NCBI GenBank assembly: GCA_910589415.1
Contig: OU342637.1
Span: forward strand, 42,748,162 to 42,812,161
Source: Malachius bipustulatus
Lineage: Eukaryota > Arthropoda > Insecta > Coleoptera > Melyridae
Length of the DNA stretch: 64,000 nucleotides
Direction: 5' to 3'
Under the pieces are notes generated by a model, which saw only the letters and a list, made by a program, of their open reading frames with translations, was not told where the DNA came from and ran no database searches. A program made the position numbers and the translations under genes. Below, piece by piece: positions 1 through 10,980 of this stretch. Numbering within the stretch: position 1 is the stretch's first letter; every line of letters begins with the position of its first letter.

Positions 1-62
1 GTAAACATTTACCAAATTTTTTTTATACAGTTTATACAGCTGGCCAAAAGTTGATAACTTTT

Positions 63-1075
63 CAAATTTCAACTTTTTGGTTATTTTTTCTTAGTGAAAT
101 TTTGAATTCCAAATATTTTGACTGCGGTATTGGTTAATATTGTTCATAATAATTACTAAAATTAAAAAAATAAAAAAATAAACTAATGACAAGCGAAATT
201 TTTTACCTAAATTAAAAAAAATTCTGTCGCATTTTTCTATATTTTTGGTGCAAAGTGTATACGACACGAAGAAACCATATCTAAGAAGTTGGAGTATATT
301 TTCTGTTTAATAATAAATGAACATAAAGCAACATTTAAATTCCATTAGGTCACAAAAATGTTCACTTATCATATTTTATAAGGTATTATTTTGATAATTG
401 GGTTTTAGGTTCCGGCTTACTATTTTCGAAGGTACCGATCGAAAGTTCAACGTTTCGGGACTGATTAGTCCCTTAAGTAAAGTACAAATAAAAATTAAAA
501 AGTAAAATTAAAAATGGACTAATCAGTCCCGAAACGTTAAACTTTCGATTGGTAACTTCGAAAATAGTAAGCCGGAACTTAAAACCCAATTATCAAAATA
601 ATACCTAATATACTTCATCAGAGGCAATTATGGTTCAATCTCTACAATTTTCTAATTTTATCATTTATATTACCTTAGAATAGGCAATAATAATACTTCA
701 CTTCAATTTGATAAAACTCTATTTCAAAAAAATATGTGATTTTAACAACTTTAAAACATACTCACCGCAATTCACAAATACATAATCACATTTGATGTTC
801 AATTGACCTAAAAGCTCAATTTACATTTATTTTTTATCAACTTGAAAATAAACTTGATCTTGTTTTCTTCCTGTTAAATACACGTTGCACCAATTACATA
901 TAGAAAAATGTGACAATTATTTTAAAAATTCGACAATTTCGCTGCTGGTATCAATTTCTATTGCTCCTATGGATTTTCTAATTATTATAAACAATATAAA
1001 CTAATATCGCAGTCAAAATATTTCAAATTCAAAATTACACTGAGAAAAATGAGCAAAAAATTTAAATTTCAAATC
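63..1075. repeat. Old large foldback (palindromic) element
   Basis: Sequence from about 63 to 380 is recognisable, with many mismatches and indels, as the reverse complement of about 610-1075. For example, the block around 110-150 (AATATTTTGACTGCG...) recurs inverted around 985-1030, and the TTTTTCTATAT...TTGGTGCAA block at 233-253 recurs inverted near 885-910. The centre is the much better conserved stem at 381-606. Protein coding is absent. This fits a non-autonomous foldback/MITE-type DNA element whose outer arms have decayed. The outer ends and target duplication are not resolved. Confidence 0.6.
381..606. repeat. Near-perfect inverted repeat, core of the foldback
   Basis: The left arm 381-472 and right arm 516-606 are near-perfect reverse complements, about 92 bp each, around a 43-bp AT-rich loop. 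The inner tip is GGACTGATTAGTCCC, itself nearly palindromic. The arms contain an AACGTTTCG word that recurs in the foldback at 21838-22041, so the two may belong to one family. No ORF is present. Confidence 0.85.
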
Positions 1076-2500
1076 CCATAAAAAAAAATTCCATTCATAA
1101 CTGACACATTGGTTGAATATCTAGGAGTGTTGAAATTTTTACAATTTTTTACAAAATTTTTACAAAATTTCTACATTTAAAACACTTCTAGTTATGTAAA
1201 AAAAAATATTATATTAGGTATATTATGTTAAATATGATGTTTTTTGTGATTTTGAAATTAAAAAAACTTTTCCTAGTATTAAAGAAAAACCTAGGAAATC
1301 AAAAATCTGTCAAAAATCTGTCAAAAATAATGAGGTTGATATGACGTGATATTGCTAGCCTTATGATTTATTATTATTACATTAGGTGAAAAAAATTTTT
1401 TTTTTAAATAAGAATCTAAGTTTGAAAAAAAAAGAATGACAGATCTTTGGTTTCATTCTACCGAAAGACATGAAAAAACAATATCGCAGCTACAAGGGAA
1501 ACAAAAGTAGACCATGAAAACTCTGGTCGGCTTTGAAAATTTGTGAAATGCCAAAAATGGGAAAAAAACAAGACAATAACTTACGAAAAATAATGAATAA
1601 ATTTTTAATAATAAATAAGATATGGCTAAAATAAAAAAAAAGCTTGTGCATGGGTTCTAAGGTTCATAGAAAATAAAAAAGGCGATCCACGAACTTTCAT
1701 TTTACTATCCGTCTAATAATGTTTTGCTTTAAAATAAAAAAAAATCGATTTTCCAGTTTTTTTTTCAGGATACTTCAGCAAATGCTGTAGTTTTGTCGAT
1801 TTTTTTCAGATTCTTAACGTATTCTTAACTTGTGCAACTTTTCTCTAATTTATTCGACCTCATACCTATCTCTTACCGTATCAGAGATACCATGTAGTGA
1901 TGAGTATCGAATTGTTAATCACCCTGCTGTACAGCAGGTATAAACTGGAAGATTTTCCTAAAAAATGCATGTAAAAACCGAAATACATTTAGTCTCAAGA
2001 ATTTATTTTGGCTTCTATATTATTTAGCAATCTCAAAATTTAATACATAGTAACGAAGTCGTGAATTTCCTCCTTCATTTTTCATTATAATATTTTTACT
2101 CTTAACCTCATCTGACCTCTGCCGGTTTCCGTTTCGTAAGTAAACCCTCGCCGTAATTGATTGATACACGCCGAAAAATATCCTTATTGATAACTTTAAC
2201 TCTAATAAACTGAAACAATAATATTGTTTTCTATTTCAACGATTAATATTATTACAATTATTATTAATGAAAAAGACCTCTATTTTATTAAAAATTAAAT
2301 GACATAGGTATTCCTTAAACTGTGAGTTAATAATCTGTAAAATCTTGGCGCCATGCGCCATGTCTGTAAATAAAAGAGCGCCACTTGAAGATCCCATACC
2401 TACTCCTCAGAGCCCCGGCGGACGACACTATTATAATAATACGTAGAAACTAGAATAATAACGCACCTCAATGATCACAGTGAATGTAAAGCATAAAAAC
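1076..2500. other. AT-rich stretch with no recognisable gene
   Basis: Poly-A/T rich DNA with no coding pattern, RNA gene or clear repeat that I can support. It may be decayed transposon sequence or ordinary intergenic DNA. Confidence 0.5.
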
Positions 2501-2773
2501 AGGGTGCCCGTGGCCGTTTGCAACGTTGCCGCAATATAAGCACTTACCGGGTGCGACTTAATGCAGAATTTATATTGGTGCAAGATTACTCAATTTTATC
2601 TTTTTTATACGCTGTTATATACACGTATAAAACGGAGCGCCACCTAGTGATTGAAGCTATGAACTATCGGTGTATATCCGTCCATAAAATATGTCATTCT
2701 GGCACCCGACCTAAAACTTGTTATAAGCCCCCAGGGGTATATACAATAGCTCTTATGTCATTTACACGTAAAA

Positions 2774-2807
2774 ACAAAGTCGCACCCGAAGTCGGGTGCG
2801 ACTTTGT
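2774..2807. repeat. Perfect 16-bp inverted repeat with 2-nt loop
   Basis: ACAAAGTCGCACCCGA, then AG, then its exact reverse complement. The GGGTGC(G)ACTT word inside it occurs several more times nearby (around 2503, 2549, 2813 and 2846), so it is the densest point of a small motif cluster rather than an isolated hairpin. Confidence 0.75.
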
Positions 2808-2889
2808 AAAATTGGGTGCCACTTTTACAATATATATGCATTTAGGGTGCGAGAATGACAAAATATACATATATATTTATATATCGTGG

Positions 2890-3074
2890 GCAGGTGAGTT
2901 TTGGAAAACCACTTTTTCGTGATCTGGGGGTCATGATCGGTGGACATTTGATGAGTTTGGGTGATTTCCGAAAAGTGATGTCGTCCTCAATAGTGTATTT
3001 TTTTGTTAAAAAATACACTAAAATCGGCGAACAAACTTTTTTATTGGTGTCTAAGACACACGTCTCACCTGCTG
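2890..3074. repeat. Small foldback with GCAGGTGAG ends
   Basis: GCAGGTGAG at about 2890 is matched by CTCACCTGC near 3066. Inside lies a second hairpin at 2991-3020 with 13-bp arms (TAGTGTATTTTTT and its complement). This has the shape of a MITE. Coding is not supported, although short ORFs run across it on both strands. Confidence 0.4.
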
Positions 3075-3109
3075 GTCTTACCACATAAATCAGAGACATG
3101 CCAGATTGG

Positions 3110-3487
3110 GACAACTATATCCACTGATCAACCGGAGGTCTTCACTGAACATTAAATGTGTCCTATTACTCTATAGATCTCTGATCCGTCCACATCACAT
3201 ATGCCTGTCCAGTATGGAGTACCACTTCAAATACCAACTATCGAAAACTGCAAACGTTGCAAAACAAAACACTCCGTATAGCACTCAACGCACCGTGGTT
3301 TATAATAAGAAATAAGCAGATACATGACGAATTGACGATATCAACAATACAAGATTTTATCATGGATACCACAAGAAAACACTTTGAGAAACTCACCAAC
3401 TGGGACGAAAATCAGATATACCAACTTGGACAACAAAATATTCATACAAGCGACTCAGACGAAAACTGCCCCAAGATTTTATTATAG
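3110..3487 (+). pseudogene. C-terminal tail of a Jockey-like non-LTR reverse transcriptase (5'-truncated, frameshifted)
   Basis: Two overlapping frames (3106-3315, then 3257-3487) together read like the end of a Jockey-type ORF2 protein. They carry an LYPLINRRS start, an LLLYRSLIRPH segment, then NKTLRIALNAPWFI and IHDELTISTIQDFI blocks, ending in a short acidic tail and a stop at 3485-3487. The frame changes once near 3250, so the copy is broken. Endonuclease and the catalytic reverse-transcriptase core are absent, as expected for 5' truncation during target-primed reverse transcription. The assignment comes from remembered family pattern. The 3' untranslated part probably runs to about 3700 and no clear poly-A tail is visible. 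Confidence 0.75.
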
Positions 3488-3702
3488 AAGATAATAATCA
3501 CCACCATGTCAGGTCAGGTCAAGCCAATCAGAATAACTGTGACAGCGATTGAATCCTATCAAGATCAAGTATCCGAGGCGACAATATGGACCTCTTCTGA
3601 TAATGCGTCAATGCGTGCATCAAAACTGTTAATTAAAAATTAAATGAGCAATTATTGTTAATTATTGTATATATCAATACTATGAATAACACTGTAAATA
3701 AG

Positions 3703-3802
3703 TTCATAAAAATAATGAAATGTAGGTCAATGAGTATAAGCACACAGAGTGCAATTGCTAGCCTGTTAGGTGGGTTCGGAGCAATCCTCCATCGCCCATA
3801 AC
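3703..3802 (+). repeat. Direct repeat, left copy (~100 bp)
   Basis: Starts TTCATAAAAATAATG and ends ATCGCCCATAAC. It is identical as far as I can read to 12345-12444, in the same orientation. Together the copies flank the whole inverted-repeat block 4103-12281. It contains a GGGTTCGGAGCAATCC stretch loosely like a pol III B box, but not a tRNA. Confidence 0.9.
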
Positions 3803-4102
3803 AGTTGTCATGCTGGCAGTGCCCGAAACTCCAACCAGAGAGTTTGCTTCCGCATCCAACAGCAGAGCCTTCCAGAGTACCAAATCAAGCACAGACACGT
3901 GTTTCGTTCTACTGGAACTCATCAGTGTGCTGCATTCGGAGTGTCTGGAGGATGCTGTCGGATGAACGGAAGCCGGGGCCTCTTAAGGCCAGCATTAACA
4001 CGGAACTCCGTGTGGTGTAAAATAGAGCGACATCTAGCGGTCAGTTCAAGGAACTAACCGTGAGTTCACTCAAATTGATTGAAGTTCCAGACACTACCAA
4101 TA
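3803..4102. other. Unassigned DNA between direct repeat and inverted-repeat arm
   Basis: About 300 bp, more GC-rich than its surroundings. Two short ORFs overlap in different frames and neither resembles a known protein. It has no counterpart between the right inverted-repeat arm and the right direct repeat, where the gap is only about 60 bp. Confidence 0.4.
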
Positions 4103-4565
4103 TAGTCCAGTCAAAGTAGGATTTAAATGTGCATTTCATGCGGAAAAGAAAATATTTTGTGTGGGGGTTGGGTAGTCCATGGAGAGTCTAAATCCAAAAA
4201 TGCGACCTCCTACCCCTTGTGAATTAGCCGCCATATTGGTTTTAGGGGTGGATGGAGTTTTTGCACTTTACGACGTTAATTCGCATTTTACCGAAAAAAT
4301 GTCATTACTTACTTTATTCAGAAAAACATTCTCCACAAATTTGCATATGTGACATTTTTTCGTATTTGCAATATTTAATGACCTACAGGTGATTCATTAA
4401 GAACAAGGGGGATGAAAAATTGGTATTTTCGGAATAACTCCTTTTTTTCAATCGCAATTCAAAAATTATTCCCACAAAACTTGTAACGCTTACAATTACG
4501 AACATTTACATAACAATATCTCATTAATCGGACCAATTATTGTTGCGCAGTAGTGCGCCGAAGTC
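4103..4565 (+). repeat. Left arm of long inverted repeat
   Basis: This arm is the reverse complement of 11808-12281 at high but imperfect identity. The outer end is TAGTCCAGTCAAA and the inner end is GTTGCGCAGTAGTGCG. The arms enclose the cysteine-rich minus-strand gene remnant and later insertions, so they look like the terminal inverted repeats of a large DNA-type element. The outermost ends are blurred and I could not fix a target-site duplication. Confidence 0.85.
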
Positions 4566-4955
4566 TGCGAACTTAACCTTTCACTCGTCCAATCCAATTG
4601 ATGTAGTCAAAATATCATGAATCTTAGGTTTTGAATTTGTCAAAATTCAGAAAAATTAATATAATATATCGTTATTATGCGAGATGCATGAAAAATACTT
4701 TGATCCATTTGTAGAATCAACTCTAGACTCTCGAAAGTATAAGCGACTGTCGTACAAGTTGTGTTAAATTATTCATAATAGGTAATAGTATTTTATGTAC
4801 CTACCACAGGACGAAATTTTCTTTAGACGAATGTGAATTAATATTTCGAGGCGAAGCCGAGGAATATTATCGCATTAGAAAAAAATTCAATGGTAAATCG
4901 TATTCAAAAAAATGTTTATTTATTTCCTTTGGGTTTCACATATACAGTCCGGTGT

Positions 4956-5400
4956 TTATTGGGAAGCTATATCGTTCTCATTTTTTCTTTTTTTCCGTGA
5001 AGAACCAGGTGAATTGATTCTTATGTCGATGTGATCCAGAGAATGTACTGCGGTTTTTTGCCAAGAATCGGGTTCTTCGTCGTCGTCATCATTTTCAAAC
5101 TCATCCATCGCTGAGAGTTTTTCTGGTACGTTGTCGCATATTTCCCCGGGACAGTTCTGGCAGATCGCCGTACAGTGCAGACCCGCTTTTCGGCAGCCAC
5201 AAGCTGCTCCACAATTTTTCGTACATTTGCAGGATATCAACTTCATCAACGATTGTGGTGCAGGATCCCCAGTGGTAGTCAATGGCATCCAACCCCTCGA
5301 ATCTTTTATCCATCCCCAGTGCTCAGGATTTTTTTCATTGTTGAGCCATTTTTGTATTTGGTAGTAGGTCCGATGAGTGTGGTATTTTGCTGGTATCGGT
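4956..5400 (-). pseudogene. C-terminal CXC-type cysteine-rich segment of a repeat-associated insect protein (interrupted)
   Basis: Reading the minus strand, the stop is at 4956-4958. Upstream is a segment with an EHWGW motif followed by a GDPAP linker and a dense cysteine array: SCKCTKNCGAACGCRKAGLHC, then CQNCPGEIC. It ends in an acidic DDDDEE stretch and a basic tail. This is the tail layout of a dispersed, uncharacterised protein class common in insect genomes, with a Tesmin/CXC-like zinc-binding pattern; that link is from memory. The frame continues upstream as far as about 5400, where a non-LTR element entered. The remaining pieces of the gene lie at 11259-11345 and 11365-11586. Function is unknown; nucleic-acid binding by the cysteine array is only an inference. 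Confidence 0.65.
5374..5391. other. Target-site duplication of the non-LTR insertion (left)
   Basis: TGAGTGTGGTATTTTGCT here matches TGAGTGGTATTTTGCT at 11259-11274 except for a 2-bp TG difference. The two copies bracket the non-LTR fragment plus the copia element inside it. Confidence 0.65.
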
Positions 5401-6055
5401 ATTTGGTATTATAACTAAATGTGAGAGATGGTTTATATGGTCCCAAACACTGAAGCCAGCGGGCTTATTGTATTTCTCACATTTAGATTTTCCTTGATTA
5501 GAAGAGCTCCGTTCCTTTGACAAGGTTCAGCAGTCCGCTAACCAAGGTTTTTTCCGCCAGATGGCTCCCGGGACTGATTGGTCCCAGGACCACATAGCGC
5601 GTTCTTGCGAGTGCTGGACACTCGAATATCACATGAGAAGCTGTCTCGTCTTCTTCATTGCAGAGTCTACAAACTGGTTCTTCTCTGTATATCCCCAGTT
5701 TATGTAGGTGTACTCTTAGGTGGCAGTGTCCTGTGAGAAGACCCACCACCGTTCTGATCTGCAATCTGTTTAGTTGCAGTATCTGTCTGGCAAGGTTTTG
5801 AGAGGGCTCCTTGATCATCACCTTACCATGTTTGTTTCCTGTTATACGGTTCCAGTGTGCTCTATGTTGGGTTCTTACCCACTGAGCCACCGCCCCGCGT
5901 ACAGTGTTCCTTGGGATGCCAAACACTGGTTCGGGCCCAGTGTAGTTCATCCCAGCGCCTTTCTTGGCTAGTTGATCTGCAGCCTCATTACCAGGCGTCC
6001 CACGGTGACCCGGAACCCAAACTAGTGTCACCACGTTGCACCTGGCTAAGTCAAT
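5392..6055 (-). pseudogene. RNase H and zinc-finger end of a non-LTR retrotransposon (3' part)
   Basis: The minus strand encodes VTLVWVPGHRGTPGNEAAD (RNase H with the conserved GHxGxxGNExAD block), a spacer rich in Q and R, and a C-terminal CRLCNEEDETASHVIFEC finger (CCHC spacing). The stop is at 5498-5500, with about 100 bp of 3' UTR and an AATACC-type tail at 5392-5415. This end structure fits non-LTR clades that carry RNase H (I, Loa, R1-like); the clade is not fixed. The frame is cut at 6055 by the copia insertion and resumes at 11224-11258. Only the last ~190 codons of the element exist, so it was 5'-truncated on arrival. Confidence 0.85.
6051..6055. other. Copia target-site duplication (left), TCAAT
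   Basis: TCAAT here and at 11219-11223 flank the copia LTRs exactly. Removing the element plus one copy restores the RNase H reading frame of the host non-LTR element, which confirms the borders. Confidence 0.9.
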
Positions 6056-6293
6056 TGTTGGATTTCAAAAATTCAGTCGACAAACTTTGCTGCTAGACAT
6101 CTGCATTCCTAGCTCATTGTTATTGTTTCTAGAAATATTCAGTTGTTTGTCGTTGTCAAAAAAAAAAATTAATTATTATCTGAGTGTCAAGGGTAGACCC
6201 AATTTAAATAAAACTTTGCATTCCTTTTCTAAATAAAAAGCAGTGAACATTAAAACTGAGTTGTTCTTTAATAACCATCTAATTAATCCATTA
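6056..6293 (+). repeat. Copia 5' LTR
   Basis: 238 bp starting TGTTGGAT and ending ATCCATTA. The end is TA rather than the usual CA, yet the imperfect terminal pairing TGTTGGAT/ATCCATTA, the flanking TCAAT duplication and the primer-binding site that starts right after it all put the border here. Confidence 0.9.
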
Positions 6294-6311
6294 GGTTATG
6301 GGCTCAGTCAC
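6294..6311 (+). promoter_or_regulatory. Copia primer-binding site for an internal initiator-tRNA-Met fragment
   Basis: GGTTATGGGCTCAGTCAC lies directly after the 5' LTR. Drosophila copia is primed by the 5' half of initiator tRNA-Met, cut in the anticodon loop, with a binding site of the type GGTTATGGGCCCAG. The match here is strong, so the same unusual half-tRNA priming is inferred. A 3'-end tRNA complement beginning TGG is absent. Confidence 0.8.
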
Positions 6312-6389
6312 GAAATAAAAAAAAAACCCGTGAAGTAATACACCCAGCAGAAAAGTGTAATTAATTTCAATTGAAGCGAATAAGTAAAA

Positions 6390-6960
6390 GAGTTCGCAGA
6401 ATTCAAAAAATCTCGATAAGCTGTACGAAAGAAGAAGTTTAGCTACGCAATTAGCGTTACGAAAAAGGCTGCTGACACTGAAGTTACAAGGAGAGGCATC
6501 GTTGTTGAAGCATTTTGAAATTTTCGAAGATATAATCACCGAAATTATATCTGTTGGAGCTAGAATCGACGAAATGGAGAAAGTGTCTCATTTATTAACC
6601 ACCTTACCATCGTCATACGATGGAGTGATTACAGCTCTCGAGACTTTGACTAAGGTTAACACTGGTTTCTGTAAAAACCCATTTACTTGATCATGAAGTT
6701 AAACTACGGAAAGAAAATGTAACCAGTACAAAAAGTTTTACACGCAAGCACACGTAGAAATGCAAGGTAATCCTCAAAATTTAAATAGCAAGAAAATGTA
6801 GAAAAGCAATATCCACCTAAAGTCAAATTACAAGTTCAAAAATCGCAACAATACAAACTATAAATATGTTCTATGGGATTTCACAAATCAAATTTGAAAT
6901 GCGAGCTGTGTGGACGTCAAAATCACATAAAAGATTATTGCTATTACAATAAAAATTAAA
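6390..6960 (+). pseudogene. Copia gag remnant
   Basis: Pieces in more than one frame give a UBN2/copia-gag-like segment ([12 protein letters not shown] and then [17 protein letters not shown], 6502-6690). A CCHC knuckle follows at about 6900-6950 (CELCGRQNHIKDYCYY). Stops and frameshifts separate them, so no gag protein can be made from this copy. Confidence 0.8.
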
Positions 6961-7074
6961 TTAACGATGTTGGCCGAACTAGAGAACGCTTCAAACAATT
7001 CAGATATCAAATACAAAGAGTTTCGCATTTATGGTTGGAGTTAATTTTGACCAGAGGCACGAGAATAACCAGAT

Positions 7075-8450
7075 AAGTTTTATTTTGGATTCTGGAGCCA
7101 CAGACCATTATCATAAATAATTGGGAGAAGTTCACGATATCAACAGAATTGAAGGTTCCAATCAAAATATCCGTGACTAAGGATGGAACTTCAATTCTAG
7201 CTACAAGAAAAGGTGAAATCCACATTTCAACAAACGAGGCAGAATCCGGTGTGCTGGAAAATGTTCTGTTTGCAGCAGAGGTCCCATACAATCTGCTATC
7301 AGTGACAAAAATTCAAGAAGCAGAAGACTGTTATTTTCCATGAAACCGGAAAGGTGGAAATAAAAAAAAAGGTGGTAAGACACTCATAAATGGTAAGAAA
7401 TTACATGACCTAGTTTATGTTGAATTTATCATTACATGATTCAGTATTTGAATCATGCAAATAAAATGACTGAAATTGACGACTACAAAATTTGGCATGC
7501 ACGATTAGGACACATTGGCAAAGAAAAATTTATTCAATAAAAAAATGATATAGTTGATGATATAAATATCCTAAAAAAAAAATATCAATCCCACTAATGA
7601 TATATGTGAATCGTGTAGGTATTTTTGGTAAACAATCCAAATTACCTTTTTTTTTTTAAAAGCCAAAGACAAAAGTCATGTAATAGGCCCAAGCCAAAGA
7701 CAAAAGTCCTGTAAATAGGCCCTTATTTATTATTATTTCGGATGTATGTGGAACTATATAACACACCTACTACATTAGATGAAAAAAATTATTTCATTAC
7801 CTTTATGGATGAATATATTCATTATACTGTCACCTACCTTCTCACATATAAATCTGAGGTTCTTGCAATTTTTAAAGACTTGACAGCAAAAAGTGAAGCA
7901 CATTTTAATTTGAAAATCACAAACTTATATTGCGATAATGGAAGTGAATATCTTTCAAATGATTTGAGGGACTAGTGTGTTCAAAAAGGCATATCTTGTC
8001 ATTTAACAGTACCATGCACTGCTCAGCAAAACGGGGTAGGTAAAAGAATGAATAGAACATTTCTGATAAAGTCCGTGAAAAATATTTTTATAATCTTAAA
8101 AAAAAATATTTTTGGGGAGAAGCAGTACTGACAGCAACATATTTAGTTATTAAATAACACCAAACAAAGCAATAAAGCATCAAAATAAAACACCATTTGA
8201 ACTATGGCATAATAAAAAGCCAAGATTAATCAATTTAAAAATATTGGATCTACCGTATACCTATATTCACAATAAAAGCAGAAAAAGTAAATTCGATAAT
8301 AAATCGTTTAAAGGTGTTCTGGTTGGGTACGAACCGAATGGCTATAAGGTGGTAAATCCAGACACCAGTAAATTCATAACGGTTCGAGATGTTATTGTGG
8401 ATGAAACAAATTTTAGAACATCAAGGCCTAAACTTGGTGAAAGGGTTAGT
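7075..8450 (+). pseudogene. Copia protease and integrase remnant
   Basis: FILDSGATDH at about 7080-7110 is the aspartic protease active site. WHARLGHIGKEKF near 7490-7535 is the GAG-pre-integrase zinc-binding region. The integrase core follows, with FMDEYIHYTVTYLL and LYCDNGSEY (7742-7975), and then QQNGVGKRMNRTF, which has a G-K change where ER is usual. The C-terminal KGVLVGYEPNGYKV segment lies at 8300-8360. At least four stops or frameshifts interrupt the frame between 7120 and 8240. Confidence 0.85.
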
Positions 8451-8507
8451 AATAAAAGCTCTGTAGAAACAAAAATTCCGAAAATTGATTCAAGGTTGTC
8501 TGAAATG

Positions 8508-8582
8508 CCTACTACTACTCTACTCTACTACTACTACACTACTACTACTAACTACTACTACTACCACTACTACTACTACTGC
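8508..8582 (+). repeat. (CTA)n microsatellite
   Basis: Imperfect CTA/ACT trinucleotide run inside the copia pol region, between the integrase C-terminus and the reverse transcriptase. It lies where copia proteins have a variable linker. Confidence 0.85.
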
Positions 8583-8610
8583 TAATAGTAATATAAATCG
8601 TAATCGTACA

Positions 8611-8860
8611 AATCTGAAAATAAATCAGACAAATCGGGAACAAAACCTGATAAATCGATCAACAAAATGGATAGTAGTGAATAGTACCTAATACAAATCG
8701 TAAATCTGAAAATAAATCAGATAAATCAGGAACAAAACCTGATAAATCCATCAACAAAATGGATAGTAGTGAATAGTAATACAAATCGTAAATCTGAAAA
8801 TTAATCAGATAAATCAGGAACAAAACCTGATAAATCCATCAGCAAAATGGATAGTAGTAA
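8611..8860 (+). repeat. Three tandem ~90-bp repeats in copia linker
   Basis: AATCTGAAAATAAATCAGA starts at 8611, 8703 and 8791 (the third with one change, ATTAAT for AATAAAT). Each copy runs to ATGGATAGTAGT. The spacing is 92 and 88 bp. Expansion is limited to the poorly conserved linker between integrase and reverse transcriptase. Confidence 0.85.
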
Positions 8861-8879
8861 ACACATAGAGTCCTCATCA

Positions 8880-10560
8880 CATGAAGTAAATTTACAAAAT
8901 GAAAATTGTAACGAACTCAGACAAAGTGACAGAATTAAAAAACTTCCACCTTCTAATTATAGCGAAGATAATTACGATCTAGAAAACTACTTATTATTAA
9001 CAAAATCACTAAATGATGATATTCCTGAAAATTATCATGAAATAAAAATTAGGGTGGACAGAATTCAGTGGGAGCAATCAATAAAAGAGGAAATAAAGTC
9101 TCTTATAACAATACTTGGTCATTAGTTTCAAAGCCACCAAATAAAACTATAGTTGACTGCAAATGGGTATTTTCAGTTAAAAATTATGTTTTTGGAAATC
9201 CATGTAAATACAAAGCAAGATTAGTGGCTAAAGGTTTCAGTCAAAAATATCTTGTTGATTATGACGAAACTTTCGCTCCCGTAACCCGGATAACTAAGTA
9301 CCTTCAGATTTTTAATTGCTTTTGCCAATCAGTATAACTTGCTAATCCATCAAATGGATGTAAAAAGTGCATTTCTAAATGGAATTTTGAAGGAGGAAAT
9401 CTATATGAAAATTCCAGAAGGAATTAAAAGCTGAAAATAATCAAGTGTGTAAATTGCATAAGTCATTATATGGATTAAAACAGTCTGCAAGCTGTTGGTT
9501 TGAAAGATTTGATGAAACATTAAAACAATACGATTTTTAAAACAGCGAAATAGACCTTTGTTTGTATTTTCTAGACAAAGGTCATATAAGTAAAAAAATA
9601 TTTACGTTATTTTATATGTAGATGACTTGTTGATAGGATAACAGGTGACTATAAAACAATCACAAATTTCAAGCAATACCTAATGAAACTGTTTAAAATG
9701 GATTTAGATGAAATCAAATTATTCTTAGGTATTAAAGTCGCAAAAACAGAAGATCAAATAACACTTGATCAAACTGCATTTTTAAATCGTATATTAATTA
9801 AATTTAAAATGACAGAATGCAACCCAGTAAACACACCTTTACCTGCTAAATTGGATTATAAAGCCCTCAATGCAGATGATTATTATGAGGCGCCATGTAG
9901 AAATCTAATTGGATGTCTGATGTATGCAATGTTGTGTACTAGATCTGATATCTATACTGCCAATGAATATTAAGTAGGTTTCAAATAAAAATAATAAAGA
10001 GCTCTGGCAGTGTTTGAAAAGAGTTCTTAGATATATAAAAGGTTCAATAAATATCAAATTAAGAATTAAGATATAAAAGAAATAATTTCGATGACATTTT
10101 AACAGGGTATGTAGACTCCGATTGGGGTAGCGATGAAACCTGCCGAAAAAGTACAACAGGTTATATTTTCAAACTATTTAAATAAATGCACTATATAAGT
10201 TGGAATACTAAACGCCAAAATTCAGTGACAGTTTCGTCAACAGAAGCTGAATACATATGGCATTATTCGAATCTGTAAAAGAAGCTATATGGCTAAAATC
10301 TTTGTTTTTTAGCATCGATATAATTGTAAATAAACCAATTGTTATTTTTGAAGATAATAATAGTTGCATAAGCTTAGCAAATAACCCTGTGTTCCATAAA
10401 AGATCAAAACACATTGATATAAAATACCATTTCAGTCGAGAACAAATTGAAAACAAAGTGCTAATATTAAAACATATTTCGACAGGTGAACAGCACTGGC
10501 AGATATTTTCACGAAGCCCTTACCTGCTACCAAGTTCTTAGAATTTCGTTCTAAGATGGA
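8880..10560 (+). pseudogene. Copia reverse transcriptase and RNase H remnant
   Basis: Successive frames give the usual copia landmarks: [71 protein letters not shown] (about 9617-9635) and LGIKVAKTEDQITLDQ. The RNase H part has YVDSDWGSDE, STTGYIF and SSTEAEY, then DNNSCISLANNPVFHKRSKHI and a terminal region near 10490-10550. Catalytic motifs survive, but at least six frame breaks separate them. Confidence 0.9.
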
Positions 10561-10980
10561 ACTCGAAAAAAAAAAAAATGGTGAACAAAATTAAAAATGT
10601 GTAAATATACAATGTACCTATTTAAATGCGTGTCCACCAACGTAAAGAAAAATTACTTTTCATTTACATGTATTAAGTACGTACTATGTATATGTGTATT
10701 TTTATATACATCAATATGTCTTAAATGAATAATTTTAATTGGGTCTGATTATGGTTTTGTTGGGGTTTTCCTAATCCTTGCAGCAAATGCTGGACCTAAT
10801 TTTTCCCCCAAAAGCACGGTGTAAGATCATTCACACCGTGCACAAATAATAAATAAACACTGCTGTAATTTCTTTTTGGGTCTCCCTGTATTTTTAGTTG
10901 TAAGGTAATACCTATACAATAATTAAATAAATAAACGTATAAATAATAAGTTCATTACCGACAAAATTTTTGAGTGGGAG
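10561..10980 (+). other. Copia 3' non-coding region and polypurine tract
   Basis: No ORF. The segment ends in GAGTGGGAG directly before the 3' LTR, which serves as the plus-strand priming purine tract. Confidence 0.75.

Noticed and set aside
2518..2922. A 134-codon plus-strand ORF
   Set aside because: It runs through the GGGTGC motif cluster and a TATATA tract, starts at a non-ATG codon, and resembles nothing known.
3703..3802. tRNA-derived SINE
   Set aside because: The GGGTTCGGAGCAATCC word only loosely resembles a B box, and no matching A box at the right spacing or A-rich tail is present.
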